A DNA stretch of 63,455 nt from the NCBI GenBank assembly GCA_015233015.1, contig JADFYO010000016.1, positions 1 to 63,455 on the forward strand, written 5' to 3'. The translations under genes and the position numbers were made by a program. Position 1 is the stretch's first letter, and every line of letters begins with the position of its first letter. This document shows, in pieces, positions 1-8,550 of the stretch. The DNA comes from Nitrospirota bacterium. GTDB taxonomy: Bacteria > Nitrospirota > Thermodesulfovibrionia > Thermodesulfovibrionales > Magnetobacteriaceae. Below the pieces are notes generated by a model. That model searched no databases. It had not been told where the DNA came from and worked only from the letters and a program-made list of their open reading frames with translations.

Positions 1-16
1 GCGTCCCTTGTGCCAT
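1..16 (-). CDS. Start of a probable cold-shock protein (partial)
   Basis: An ATG at 14-16 on the minus strand reads Met-Ala-Gln-Gly-Thr and runs off the left edge. A GAGGTG ribosome-binding site sits about 8 bases upstream. MAQGT is a common beginning of CspA-family cold-shock proteins, small RNA-binding OB-fold proteins. The long, gene-free stretch upstream (17-150), with a small CCCGT/ACGGG hairpin at 71-84, would suit a structured csp leader. Only five codons are visible, so the family call is a guess from the N-terminus and the leader. Confidence 0.35.
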
Positions 17-152
17 AATATATTCACCTCGTTGGTGTTAGTTTTTTGTTCCACAAACTTATTCTAACATCCCGTTCCCACGGGTAACAACGAGGTTCCC
101 TTCTTTTTTTGATGGTGAATCAGGGCCTGCCTAAATCCACCAACGCACATCT

Positions 153-2354
153 CTACTCTACTTCCACATAGGTGCCGTTTATCCTGTTAACGGTGCGGCG
201 GATGAAGTAGTACTCGTTAAAAGGCCTGTCGTCGGTTATCGTAAGTCTTTTATCCTCTTTTAATATATATCTTATATCAAACTCAAACTCGAATATCCGT
301 TTTATAAGATTCTCAGGGTCCTTGTCTGTGAACCATTCGACGAGGTCTTCTCTTGCCCTTAAAGGCATTTTCTTTACGAACCCGGCTGAATCTACAGGCC
401 TGATGGGTTTCATAGAGGCTATGAAGTGAAACCCCTGTTTATTCGCGAGCGATTTATATACCCTTACATATGGGAAAGATTTAACTATGGCGCGGGTCAT
501 CGCATAGAGTATTTTATCTTCACCCATATGAAACCATTGGTGGAGTATACCGCCGTCGTTCAGGTGTCTCTTCGCCAATTCATAGAATTCCTCCGAAAGA
601 ATCAGGCTCACCCCCGCGCCTTCAATTGGAGGCGAGTGGTCCAGGGTTATAACGTCGAAGGTCTGCTTAGTCCTTGCCAAAAACCTCCTTCCATCGTCAA
701 CTAAGATGTGTCCCATTGGGTTTTTCAACAGCTCATCGGCGTCCTTGTGATAGTAGCCAAAGGCATCGACGACCGAGGGCATTAGTTCCACTGCGGTTAC
801 ATCGATACCCCAGCTCATAAGCGACCTGTATGTGGTGCCCATTCCAAAGCAGATAACCAGCGCGGACTTTGGCTGTCCCGCGGTAAATAAAAGCGGCATG
901 TGGGCCATGTTTTTGGTAATTCCTGTCAGCACTGTAACGGGGATACCGTTGACTATGAGTTTTTTCCCATCGCCACGGTCATCGGCAGGCGTTACAGATA
1001 CGACAGTGGAGGCATAGTCCCTGCGAATTTCGGCGCCCTGTTTCATAAAAAATTCCTCGTAACTGAGGTTTGTAGTCAGTGTGAAATAAATGAACGCGGC
1101 CGTGATTATCCCCATTGTTGTAAACCAGTCAGTCTTTTGCGCGCCTCTCCTGATGTAATAGAATATTGCGGTAAACGGCAGGGCGAGGACTATCATATTG
1201 AATCTCAGGCTGATAAGCGGCAGCATAAGATATGAGACCATGACAGGGCCGGCAATGCAGCCGACGACATTTACTGCATATGCCCGTGCGGCCTCTTTGG
1301 GATTGCCGCCCGAGTACTCATCTATCAATTTTGGGGTCAAATAACCCAAAACAGCACAAAGCGGTATAATGCTCAGGATAACCATAAATGGATTTCCAGC
1401 AATGCGCGGGTCGTTTAACAGGACGGGTAAAAATGATACCGCCGCGAGTATTGCGATAAGTTTCGATGTGTCAAACGGCGCGCCTTCGCTGAGGTGCTTT
1501 CGATAGTAGTATGAACCTGCCCACGTTGCGGCCAGATATGAGGCAAGAATAGCGGCAAAGGCGTATATGGTGTTGCCAAAGATTATTGTATATGCCCGTA
1601 TCCACACCACCTCCATAGCCATAGAGGAAAACCCTGTCGTAAAGAGAATGACAAGCGTAAGAAGCGGGCGCTCTATAAGATGTGCGGCCGGGGCTGCCTT
1701 ATCATCTGTGCCACCGTAAATGCTTTTATGGCGAATGCCGATTATGATGCTTGTCAGGGCAATGGAGAAATTACACAGCGCCGCGATATATGAAGACTGC
1801 CTGAAGCCATAAAGCTCTACCAGTACATACGCCGTAAGGAGTGTGCCAGCTATCGCGCCCAGCACGTTTGCCTGATACAGGAAGCTGAAACTCCGGTTAT
1901 TGTCACTCTGAGTTTCTCTGATAAAGGCCATCATAAACGGGAAAGTAAGGCCCATCATAACGCACCACGGCAGCATTGCCGCGGCAATAATCGCACCTGA
2001 AAAAAACAAGTAACTAAGGGAGTTCATCTGTTCGATATTGAAGAGAAGCCGCGTGCCGCGGGAAAATAATATGGGAACCCCAAAAGCGCCAAGGCCGATA
2101 CCTATTTCGGCTGCCGCATAGAAGTATATCGCGGAGATTTTAGTTATTTTCGTAAGAGGCGCTATGCACCTCCCTCCGACATAAGAACCAAGGGCAAGGC
2201 CGAGCATAAAAACCGAGATTACGATTGACATGACCGGCGTGATTATCCCATAGGCGGCAAAACTGAGCCTGAGCCACACGACCTGGTAAAGCAGCCCGCA
2301 AAATCCGGATACAAAAAACAGCAAATATAAAGTGGCTGTTAACTTCTTTGACAT
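153..2354 (-). CDS. Membrane protein with C-terminal spermidine-synthase-like domain
   Basis: About 733 residues from the preferred ATG at 2354 (MSKKLTATLY); an upstream in-frame start at 2426 would add 24 unconvincing residues. The N-terminal two thirds is a series of hydrophobic segments (LLFFVSGFCGLLYQVVW begins the first) with an MFS-like look. The C-terminal third is a soluble Rossmann methyltransferase fold of the spermine/spermidine synthase superfamily, with the glycine loop degenerated to CFGMGTTYRS, an acidic VELMPSVV strand end, and DDGRRFL. Such fusions are widespread and mostly uncharacterised; true polyamine synthesis is not established. It is monocistronic as seen here. The fold assignment is fairly sure, the substrate unknown. 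Confidence 0.75.
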   Translation of the reverse strand: MSKKLTATLYLLFFVSGFCGLLYQVVWLRLSFAAYGIITPVMSIVISVFMLGLALGSYVGGRCIAPLTKITKISAIYFYAAAEIGIGLGAFGVPILFSRGTRLLFNIEQMNSLSYLFFSGAIIAAAMLPWCVMMGLTFPFMMAFIRETQSDNNRSFSFLYQANVLGAIAGTLLTAYVLVELYGFRQSSYIAALCNFSIALTSIIIGIRHKSIYGGTDDKAAPAAHLIERPLLTLVILFTTGFSSMAMEVVWIRAYTIIFGNTIYAFAAILASYLAATWAGSYYYRKHLSEGAPFDTSKLIAILAAVSFLPVLLNDPRIAGNPFMVILSIIPLCAVLGYLTPKLIDEYSGGNPKEAARAYAVNVVGCIAGPVMVSYLMLPLISLRFNMIVLALPFTAIFYYIRRGAQKTDWFTTMGIITAAFIYFTLTTNLSYEEFFMKQGAEIRRDYASTVVSVTPADDRGDGKKLIVNGIPVTVLTGITKNMAHMPLLFTAGQPKSALVICFGMGTTYRSLMSWGIDVTAVELMPSVVDAFGYYHKDADELLKNPMGHILVDDGRRFLARTKQTFDVITLDHSPPIEGAGVSLILSEEFYELAKRHLNDGGILHQWFHMGEDKILYAMTRAIVKSFPYVRVYKSLANKQGFHFIASMKPIRPVDSAGFVKKMPLRAREDLVEWFTDKDPENLIKRIFEFEFDIRYILKEDKRLTITDDRPFNEYYFIRRTVNRINGTYVEVE

Positions 2355-2541
2355 TGTTTTGGGCACACCCCTGTCATTGGATTTGAGCACACTGCCGCAG
2401 GGCAAGAACCGTACATAGCTTATCATAAGTAAACAGTTGAGAATAAATCAATGCGGCGGTATTTTTCTCAGGGGCAACCGCACCCTAAGAAAGAGTGCCA
2501 AGGGTTTAGCGCTTTTTTCTATTTTCCATTTCCATAATTAC

Positions 2542-2585
2542 AAAAAAAGCGGACTAAACAAAAGATGTCCTTGTGTTTAGCCCGC
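2542..2585 (-). terminator. Rho-independent terminator of the 2655-3251 gene
   Basis: The stem pairs GCGG (2549-2552) with CCGC (2582-2585), then, after one A/C mismatch, CTAAACA (2554-2560) with TGTTTAG (2574-2580). On the minus strand it is followed by seven T residues (2542-2548). It sits about 70 bases past the stop of the minus-strand gene ending at 2655, so it closes that accessory transcription unit. Confidence 0.75.
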
Positions 2586-2654
2586 CTCCTCTGTCCTAAT
2601 GCTGGTGACTTTAAAGCAGGGTGTACGGTGAAGTCTTTATCTTTTCTCCAGTTA

Positions 2655-3251
2655 TTACTTCATCTCGCAAAACAAGATATAATTGTTAGTATGACCTCCG
2701 CCGCACTCTACACGTGCATTTGTCTTTCTGATTCTTTTATATATTTCTCGTTTAGGAGAAACCCATGCAACCGGCAGGTCTTCATAGTATTGTTTTCCTC
2801 TTTCCACAATCCCCGTGCGTACAAATATATCTTTTATTTCCCATACGTGCTCCATATCAGGGATAACGGTAGTAAGGCGTTTACCATTGACAGTAAGCTG
2901 CCAAAGAAAACCGTCATCGAATATCAGGTAAAACCGCATCTTCACATATGAACCGCTCTTGATTCTTTTGGGAACGGCACCAAATGAGTAGGCGTATATT
3001 CCACAATCAAAGAGAGACATCTGCCCGTTGTTATAGTCGTCAATGTTAATTATTTTGCCGACTCCCTCATAGAGATTGAGGTCAAGTTTTTTTATATACT
3101 TTGTCGTGCTTTGAGATAGCTCCATTTGCGTATCTACAAAACTTAACGCGCTGCGCAAATTATCTCCAACTTCATACTCACCAAATTCATGGAGTGACAT
3201 TGAGTCGCAATTAATCCCGAATATGCCAATATCCTTCTTCACGTTATCCAT
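2655..3251 (-). CDS. Hypothetical protein, possible immunity partner
   Basis: A 198-residue protein with no family I recognise. The start is set at the ATG at 3251 (MDNVKKDIGI) because GGAGG lies six bases before it; the in-frame ATG at 3257 abuts the GGAGG directly. There is no signal peptide or membrane segment. The middle contains beta-strand-like alternating segments (MRFYLIFDDGFLWQLTVNG) and the C-terminus is basic and Gly/His-containing (ECGGGHTNNY). It is the last gene of a minus-strand set downstream of the toxin-like gene at 3649-4737, and a terminator follows it. Position alone makes it one of two immunity-protein candidates; no sequence evidence proves this. Confidence 0.6.
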   Translation of the reverse strand: MDNVKKDIGIFGINCDSMSLHEFGEYEVGDNLRSALSFVDTQMELSQSTTKYIKKLDLNLYEGVGKIINIDDYNNGQMSLFDCGIYAYSFGAVPKRIKSGSYVKMRFYLIFDDGFLWQLTVNGKRLTTVIPDMEHVWEIKDIFVRTGIVERGKQYYEDLPVAWVSPKREIYKRIRKTNARVECGGGHTNNYILFCEMK

Positions 3252-3342
3252 TTTCATCCTCCAGGTTTATTTTATGACCTGCATCTATTATACATAAGTA
3301 TTGATAAAGAGTGCATCCACCATAAGGAAACGCACCAGCCGC

Positions 3343-3618
3343 TTACTTCTTCAGTTTAGCTTGCCGTTGTTTTCTCTTTAACAACTTATTCCTGAGACGC
3401 TTCAGAAATGAGGATTGTTTAGGTCTCGGTGTTAACTCTTTTTTCATTTCCTCTACAACTCGCTTCAGGGCAGCCTCTCCATATTTCTTGTTTATAGTTT
3501 GCAAGAAAAGCGAAATAAACGCTCCGGCCTTGATCTTATCCTGCAAAGCCTGGGCATGTGTAATGATCATATATGCAAGCGCCTCACAGTAACTCTCTGA
3601 CATGACTTCGTCGTTCAT
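3343..3618 (-). CDS. Small basic hypothetical protein
   Basis: A 91-residue protein. The first 60 residues look helical (ALAYMIITHAQALQDKIKAG, then an amphipathic helix up to EEMKKEL), followed by a very basic tail rich in Lys and Arg (LRNKLLKRKQRQAKLKK). The start at 3618 has GAGG about ten bases upstream. It lies 30 bases downstream of the stop of the toxin-like gene, so the two are probably co-transcribed. No family recognised. It could be a small immunity or nucleic-acid-binding protein; that is inference from position and charge. Confidence 0.55.
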   Translation of the reverse strand: MNDEVMSESYCEALAYMIITHAQALQDKIKAGAFISLFLQTINKKYGEAALKRVVEEMKKELTPRPKQSSFLKRLRNKLLKRKQRQAKLKK

Positions 3619-3648
3619 CGTTAGTAACCTCCTGTAGTATATTTAGTT

Positions 3649-4737
3649 TTATTTAGGTGGTGGTACTTTCCACATTGTCAATAAAGTCAGTTTTTTCCCT
3701 TCGACCTTGTAGGCTATTTTTACAACCTCCCCATTTTTTTGTTTTGCCGTATAGAGTACCGATTCATATTTCCTTCCTCCTTTTGGTTGAAACTCGTAAG
3801 TACCTGCCGCAACCGCCTCCTGACGATACTTTTCTATATTCTGGTAATCCTCTTTTTTCAGAGGCACATTGCCCCTTTGTTCTTCAGGAGTTATATTTTT
3901 TTCTTTTACTTTCCTTCCTGCCGCCTCTGCCCCCTCTGTTATTTTTTGCTTATCACCGAACTCGCCATGCCCCCATTTTGAATGTTCAATTCCTGCGTGT
4001 GTTACCTCTGTTGTAACGCCATCAAAGTTTGTTGAGGAATTTGCCCTTCTGGCCATTTTGGTCAAATTCTCTGCCTCTTTGGCACTCAGATCTCCGGTTT
4101 TTACCCCCACTATCTTCTTCACTGCATCTGGCATGGTGTTATATCCCTTCTTCGCTATATCGTCGCATATTTCACCAATTTTCTTTCTCACTTTGCCGTC
4201 TAACATTGCCTTTTTAAGGGTCTCCTCGGCTTTTGCTGCTTCTGCAGGTGACATTCCTCTGACCATACCAAAAGCAAGCGCGGCGAGTGCTATGCCAATA
4301 GGACCCTCATACCCGGGAAACTTCTCCTCAGCATATTCCCTCAGCTTATCCAGCGAAACATTTAAAGCTATGTTGCCGAGAATAGATTCCACCAGGCCGA
4401 CGGCACCAGCAACCTTCGCAGCTGGGAAAGCTTCGACAGGATTCTCCGGAGGATTTGGTATAAGCGTATCGTAGTCTTTCATAAACTTTTTCTCTTCCTC
4501 TGTCCATTGAGAATAAGGTTTTCTCAATATTTCCAACGCCCTCTGTGATTTCTTGTCATCTTCTACAGATTTCCCGCTTGCCTTCGCTTCTTTTTCAAGA
4601 TTCGCATCAGGCACTGCCACATCAGCATTTGTTTTGTTATCGGATATCTCCACAACACCTGACTTCTCCATTTTGCAGCCCGGCCTTCTCCCTATAAATC
4701 TACCGTGCTCATCCTTTATCCAGCATGTATCTGCCAT
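3649..4737 (-). CDS. Toxin-like protein with C-terminal BECR/PBECR-type nuclease-like domain
   Basis: A 362-residue protein starting at ATG 4737, with GAGGAG about nine bases upstream. The N-terminus (CWIKDEHGRFIGRRPGC) is short and charged. A Lys/Glu-rich linker follows, then a hydrophobic Ala/Gly stretch (IGIALAALAFGMV) around residues 145-160. The last ~110 residues contain HAGIEHSKWGHGE, a Lys/Glu-rich helix and a terminal beta-hairpin region (ESVLYTAKQKNG, VVKIAYKVEG). This pattern of a His-rich motif followed by strands resembles the phage barnase/EndoU/colicin/RelE-like (PBECR) nuclease domains found at the ends of MuF-like and polymorphic toxins. There is no classical signal peptide. 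The resemblance is by eye only; a structural or phage minor protein remains possible. Confidence 0.5.
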   Translation of the reverse strand: MADTCWIKDEHGRFIGRRPGCKMEKSGVVEISDNKTNADVAVPDANLEKEAKASGKSVEDDKKSQRALEILRKPYSQWTEEEKKFMKDYDTLIPNPPENPVEAFPAAKVAGAVGLVESILGNIALNVSLDKLREYAEEKFPGYEGPIGIALAALAFGMVRGMSPAEAAKAEETLKKAMLDGKVRKKIGEICDDIAKKGYNTMPDAVKKIVGVKTGDLSAKEAENLTKMARRANSSTNFDGVTTEVTHAGIEHSKWGHGEFGDKQKITEGAEAAGRKVKEKNITPEEQRGNVPLKKEDYQNIEKYRQEAVAAGTYEFQPKGGRKYESVLYTAKQKNGEVVKIAYKVEGKKLTLLTMWKVPPPK

Positions 4738-5304
4738 AGCTCACTCTCCTCGCTTCAATTAATTTTTACGCCCATATATATATGTATGAAATTCGCATGA
4801 ATGCCACTTAAAGCCAATAAATACGCCATTCTCCTATTCGCATGGATCGTAAAAAACGCAATTTTGTGCAAAAATGCCTACAATATTGTAATATTACTAC
4901 ATTATTGTAGCTCTTAAAATCATACCTGTGGCGGTAACTTATTGATATTACGATATATAATTTATTTTCGCTTTTAAAGCTATAAAAAATGGCACAAAGT
5001 GTCTTGTAAAATAACGTTGGTTGAAAATCACAAAGACTGGCTTACAATCTCATTCTACAAGGGAATCAGGACGGTTTGAGTGTAAACTGTTCACCTTTAC
5101 GCACTATTGCAGGGTTGTTATACATGAACTTTTCGCAGGGACATCACCATTGCCTAAACAATTGACATTATGACATAATAGCTTAGTCATAGATTTGGTG
5201 TTTACGGCATGCGTGGAGCTGCCTCAGGCAAAACTCCCGGACATCGGTTGTCAGGCACCATAATTAAATAAACTCATGGTATATATAACAGGGGATTTTA
5301 AAAA
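4738..5304. other. Long AT-rich intergenic region between divergent units
   Basis: About 570 bases separate the divergent toxin-like gene and pilB. I see no coding signal. It contains an inverted repeat CTACAAT (4878-4884) / ATTGTAG (4914-4920), a TTGACA (5162-5167) without a convincing -10 box, and a stem-loop at 5215-5237 (GGAG, TGCC, loop TCA, GGCA, CTCC) in the probable pilB leader. It must hold promoters for both directions, but none is clear enough to call. No riboswitch class was recognised. Confidence 0.4.
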
Positions 5305-7053
5305 ATGGCAGCGTTAACATTATTAGGCCAGCAGTTAGTCAAGGCAGGGTTCGTAACAGAGAAACAGGTGGAGGAGGGGCTTGTAGTTCAGAAAAACGAA
5401 AATGTAAGGCTTGGGACAGCCCTGGTAAAATTAGGGCATATTAAAGAACTGACACTTATGGAGTTTTTAAGCAAGCAGTACAACACTCCGCTCATAGACC
5501 TTTCCAAGTATCAGGTTGACACATCCCTGATGAAGGTATATCCATATGAAAAGGCAAAAAAGAATATGATGATCCCGGTCTCAAAAGACGGGTCGTCTCT
5601 AAAGGTGGCCATCGCTGACCCGTCTAACAGACCTGCGGTCGAAGAGGTACAGTTTATAACAAAAATGAAAATATCTTTGTATGTCGCCTCAGAGGCATCG
5701 ATATTAAAGGCGATAGACGAATTCTATCCGAAAATGGACAAACAAAAAGTCGCCCTTGACGGTGCGCCACCATCCTCGAAGGTCTCTTTGGGCATGGAGG
5801 AAATCAATAAACTGATTGGCAGGGCATCTAAAAATGTAACGATACTCGAGGACAAAGAGGAGCGGGTCTCATTAAAAGACGCCGAGGCTGCCCCGATAAT
5901 AACGCTTGTCAACGGCATACTGATTAACGCGGTAAGCGACAGGGCAAGCGATATTCATATTGAACCTACAGAAAAGGAAGTCATACTGCGCTACAGAATG
6001 GACGGTGTTCTGAAACTGATTATGCCATTGCCTGGTTCTATCAAAAATGCCCTCACATCGAGGATAAAAATAATGGCGCGGCTTGACATAGCCGAACGCC
6101 GTATTCCTCAGGACGGCAGGATAAAACTCAAATACGACGCCGGTGGCGAGATAGATTTTCGTGTCTCAACGCTGCCGACCATTTGGGGCGAAAAAATCGT
6201 TATGCGTCTGCTTGACAAATCCAACCTTCAGCTCGATTTGACAAAGCTGGGTTTTCTTCAGAAACAACTTGACGACTTTCAGGAGGCCCTCAGCAAACCC
6301 TACGGTATGCTGCTTGTTACCGGCCCAACGGGAAGCGGTAAGACGACCACGCTCTATAGCGGCCTTCAGTCGGTGAATCATCCAGACGTTAACATCATGA
6401 CCGCAGAGGACCCGGTTGAGTATAATCTCGCCGGAATAAACCAGGTTCAGATTAAACAGGAGGTCGGCCTCACGTTTGCGGCCGCGCTGAGGGCGTTTCT
6501 GCGGCAGGACCCTGACGTAATCATGGTTGGTGAAATAAGAGACCATGAGACAGCCGAAATAGCGGTAAAGGCCGCCCTGACCGGACATATGGTATTGAGC
6601 ACACTGCACACAAACGATGCGCCAAGCACGATAACAAGGCTTATGAATATGGGGATAGAGCCATTTTTGGTATCGTCGTCCGTAATTGCGGTGATGGCAC
6701 AGAGGCTTGCCAGAAAGATATGTGAAAAATGTAAAGCCCCAATAACCGTATCGGAAAAGATACTCACATCGGTAGGAGTTTCCAAGGAAGATTTGCCCAA
6801 TTTTAAAACAATGTCGGGGGCGGGCTGTGATGCCTGCAATCAAACCGGCTATAAAGGAAGAATTGCCTTATACGAGGTAATGCCTGTAAAGAACGAACTC
6901 AAAGAGCTTATTCTCAGCGGCGCAACCGTAAGTGAGTTAAAAACTGAGGCAATCAAATTAGGAATGCTGACACTGAGACAAAGCGGGCTGGTCAAGGTGA
7001 ACGAGGGTGTTACGACGGTAGATGAGGTGCTTAGGTGCACATTCGGCGATTAA
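5305..7053 (+). CDS. pilB: Type IV pilus assembly ATPase PilB (GspE/PilB family)
   Basis: A 582-residue secretion ATPase that would power pilin polymerisation at the inner membrane. The N-terminal ~150 residues form a GSPII_E/MshEN-like domain with two RLGxxLxxxG-type segments (LLGQQLVKAG and RLGTALVKLG). The ATPase core has Walker A GPTGSGKTTT, an Asp box around MTAEDPVEYNL, Walker B-like DPDVIMVGEIRD, and a His box (TGHMVLSTLHTND). A tetracysteine zinc site (CEKC and CDAC) follows, as is normal for the family. Length and motifs are typical. GGGGA precedes the ATG by about ten bases. A pilB versus gspE call is not certain without neighbours; no pilin genes are in view. A cyclic-nucleotide-fold gene follows after 25 bases. 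Confidence 0.9.
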   Translation: MAALTLLGQQLVKAGFVTEKQVEEGLVVQKNENVRLGTALVKLGHIKELTLMEFLSKQYNTPLIDLSKYQVDTSLMKVYPYEKAKKNMMIPVSKDGSSLKVAIADPSNRPAVEEVQFITKMKISLYVASEASILKAIDEFYPKMDKQKVALDGAPPSSKVSLGMEEINKLIGRASKNVTILEDKEERVSLKDAEAAPIITLVNGILINAVSDRASDIHIEPTEKEVILRYRMDGVLKLIMPLPGSIKNALTSRIKIMARLDIAERRIPQDGRIKLKYDAGGEIDFRVSTLPTIWGEKIVMRLLDKSNLQLDLTKLGFLQKQLDDFQEALSKPYGMLLVTGPTGSGKTTTLYSGLQSVNHPDVNIMTAEDPVEYNLAGINQVQIKQEVGLTFAAALRAFLRQDPDVIMVGEIRDHETAEIAVKAALTGHMVLSTLHTNDAPSTITRLMNMGIEPFLVSSSVIAVMAQRLARKICEKCKAPITVSEKILTSVGVSKEDLPNFKTMSGAGCDACNQTGYKGRIALYEVMPVKNELKELILSGATVSELKTEAIKLGMLTLRQSGLVKVNEGVTTVDEVLRCTFGD

Positions 7054-7078
7054 ATAATTAAGGGCGGGGTGGCAAACG

Positions 7079-7549
7079 ATGTCAAATATGGTCAAAATAT
7101 TAGAGATTCTGAGCGATGATGATATTCAGTGGCTTTTGTCGATGGGCATGGAAGAACACCTTGAACCGGAGACAATGATAATAAAAGAGGGTGAGTTTAC
7201 AGAGGCCGTCTATATAGTTCTCGAGGGGCTTTTAGGCGTCTTTGTATCTGCAAGCGGCTATAAGCAGGTTGCGACGATTGGCGCCGGCGAGATTATAGGA
7301 GAGATGTCCTATCTGGAGAATGAGCCGACATCGGCCGCAGTCATTGCAATTGAGCCGTCAATACTGCTTTCCATTTCAAAAGATGCTCTGGACAACAGGA
7401 TTAACTCAGACCCCACATTCGGAAACCGCCTATACAGAGGCATAGGCACGGCAATATCGCAGCGCCTGAGAAAGGCTATGTCGCGCATCGAATTTATACT
7501 TGCTCAACTGGAAATCGCCAAAAAATTTCCCATAGAAACCTCAGAATAG
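7079..7549 (+). CDS. Cyclic-nucleotide-binding-fold protein without DNA-binding domain
   Basis: A 156-residue single-domain protein of the CRP/cNMP-binding beta-barrel type: an early helix, then IIKEGEFTEAVYIVLEGLLGVF, GEIIGEMSYLE and a C-terminal helical tail (IGTAISQRLRKAM). In the phosphate-binding cassette the usual Arg after the Pro is replaced (NEPTSAAV instead of PRSA), so ordinary cAMP binding is doubtful. There is no helix-turn-helix, so it is not a Crp-type regulator. It follows pilB by 25 bases and may modulate the pilus motor or act as a protein-interaction module; that role is inferred from position. Confidence 0.75.
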   Translation: MSNMVKILEILSDDDIQWLLSMGMEEHLEPETMIIKEGEFTEAVYIVLEGLLGVFVSASGYKQVATIGAGEIIGEMSYLENEPTSAAVIAIEPSILLSISKDALDNRINSDPTFGNRLYRGIGTAISQRLRKAMSRIEFILAQLEIAKKFPIETSE

Positions 7550-7561
7550 AGCCATGATCAA

Positions 7562-8050
7562 ATGACAATTCATACAATAGGACATTCCGACATTTTAACA
7601 TCGGACTTTATCAAACTCATCGATACAGCCGAAATCGAAACTCTCGTTGACGTAAGAAGCAGCCCGTACAGCCGCTACGCCCCGCAGTTTAACAGAGAGA
7701 ACCTAATACGTGCGCTTCAGAAAACTCCCATTCGATATCTCTACATGGGCGGCCAATTAGGTGGATACCCAAAAGACGCGCCCATATACAGGGGAAAACA
7801 CCCCGATTACGATCTGCTTCGCAAGCAGACATTCTACATAGACGGCCTTAAAAAACTCCTTGACATCGCCTCAACCGGCAGCATTGCCATCATGTGTTCA
7901 GAGGAAGACCCATATACATGCCATCGAAGAGCCTTAATCGGCTTTGACCTGCATGAACGGGGGATTAAGGTAATTCACATACGAGGGAACGCCACAATGT
8001 GTGAGGACGATTTTAGTGATATATCAACCATTCAACTATCATTATTTTAG
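7562..8050 (+). CDS. DUF488 protein with C-terminal QLSLF motif
   Basis: A 162-residue DUF488 family member. Diagnostic segments are TIHTIGHS at the start, VDVRSSPYSRYAPQFN, the GGQLGGYP segment and CSEEDPYTCHR near residue 120. The last five residues are QLSLF, which matches the bacterial beta-sliding-clamp binding pentapeptide QL[S/D]LF and stands at the free C-terminus. The biochemical activity of DUF488 is not established; conserved Cys, His and Arg residues suggest an enzyme or nucleic-acid-handling role. It is the first gene of a DUF488-DUF488-dual-OB set and lies only 12 bases after the cNMP-fold gene. The ribosome-binding site is weak. Confidence 0.85.
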   Translation: MTIHTIGHSDILTSDFIKLIDTAEIETLVDVRSSPYSRYAPQFNRENLIRALQKTPIRYLYMGGQLGGYPKDAPIYRGKHPDYDLLRKQTFYIDGLKKLLDIASTGSIAIMCSEEDPYTCHRRALIGFDLHERGIKVIHIRGNATMCEDDFSDISTIQLSLF

Positions 8051-8060
8051 CTCAGTAGCT

Positions 8061-8117
8061 ATTATAACACTATGAAAATATTATAACATTATGATAATAT
8101 TATATCACTATGACAAT
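8061..8117. repeat. Three tandem 19-bp repeats covering the start codon of the second DUF488 gene
   Basis: Three contiguous 19-base units start at 8061, 8080 and 8099. Each begins ATTATA and contains an ATG (at 8072, 8091 and 8110), and the copies differ at only a few positions. The ATG in the third unit is the start codon of the gene at 8110. The 57 bases are more than 80% A+T and contain no Shine-Dalgarno sequence. Confidence 0.85.
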
Positions 8118-8550
8118 ACACACGATAGGCTTCTCAAAGAAACCTGCCAAGCTGTTTTTCTCTATTCTTCGTGCCAACTCCATAAGACAGATAGTTGATA
8201 TAAGAGAAAACAACACTTCTCAGCTTGCAGGATTTACAAAAAAAGAAGACCTGAGATTTTTCCTGAGAGAAATCCTCGACGCCTCATACATACATATCCC
8301 CGAACTTGCCCCCGACAAACTCATACGAACAACCTATAAGACGACAAAAAACTGGGAGCAATACACGGCATCCTACATTAAACTAATCGAAGACCGCAAC
8401 ATAATAAGCCAGTTAAAAGCTGATAACCCATTTATCGAACCCTTCGCACTTCTATGTTCGGAGCCAAAACCAGATAAATGCCACAGGCGGCTAGCCGCCG
8501 AAATGATAATTGAGCGCTTATTCCCCAATGGAGAAATCTTACACCTATAA
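8110..8550 (+). CDS. Second, divergent DUF488 protein
   Basis: A 146-residue paralogue of the preceding gene. It keeps TIHTIGFS at the N-terminus, the VDIRENN segment in place of VDVRSSP, and a CSEPKPDKCHRR motif near the C-terminus, but it has lost the SR..PQFN and LGG segments and has no clamp-like tail. The two paralogues next to each other suggest a heteromer or a divided function. The start codon lies in the third unit of a 19-bp repeat with no ribosome-binding site. The 3' end overlaps the next gene, which implies translational coupling. Confidence 0.8.
   Translation: MTIHTIGFSKKPAKLFFSILRANSIRQIVDIRENNTSQLAGFTKKEDLRFFLREILDASYIHIPELAPDKLIRTTYKTTKNWEQYTASYIKLIEDRNIISQLKADNPFIEPFALLCSEPKPDKCHRRLAAEMIIERLFPNGEILHL

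Noticed and set aside
5160-5304. Possible c-di-GMP (GEMM) riboswitch before pilB
   Set aside because: The conserved GEMM core segments are absent; only a simple stem-loop at 5215-5237 is visible.
6166-6843. Minus-strand open frame of 225 codons
   Set aside because: Antisense shadow of the pilB ATPase core, whose motifs are intact on the plus strand.
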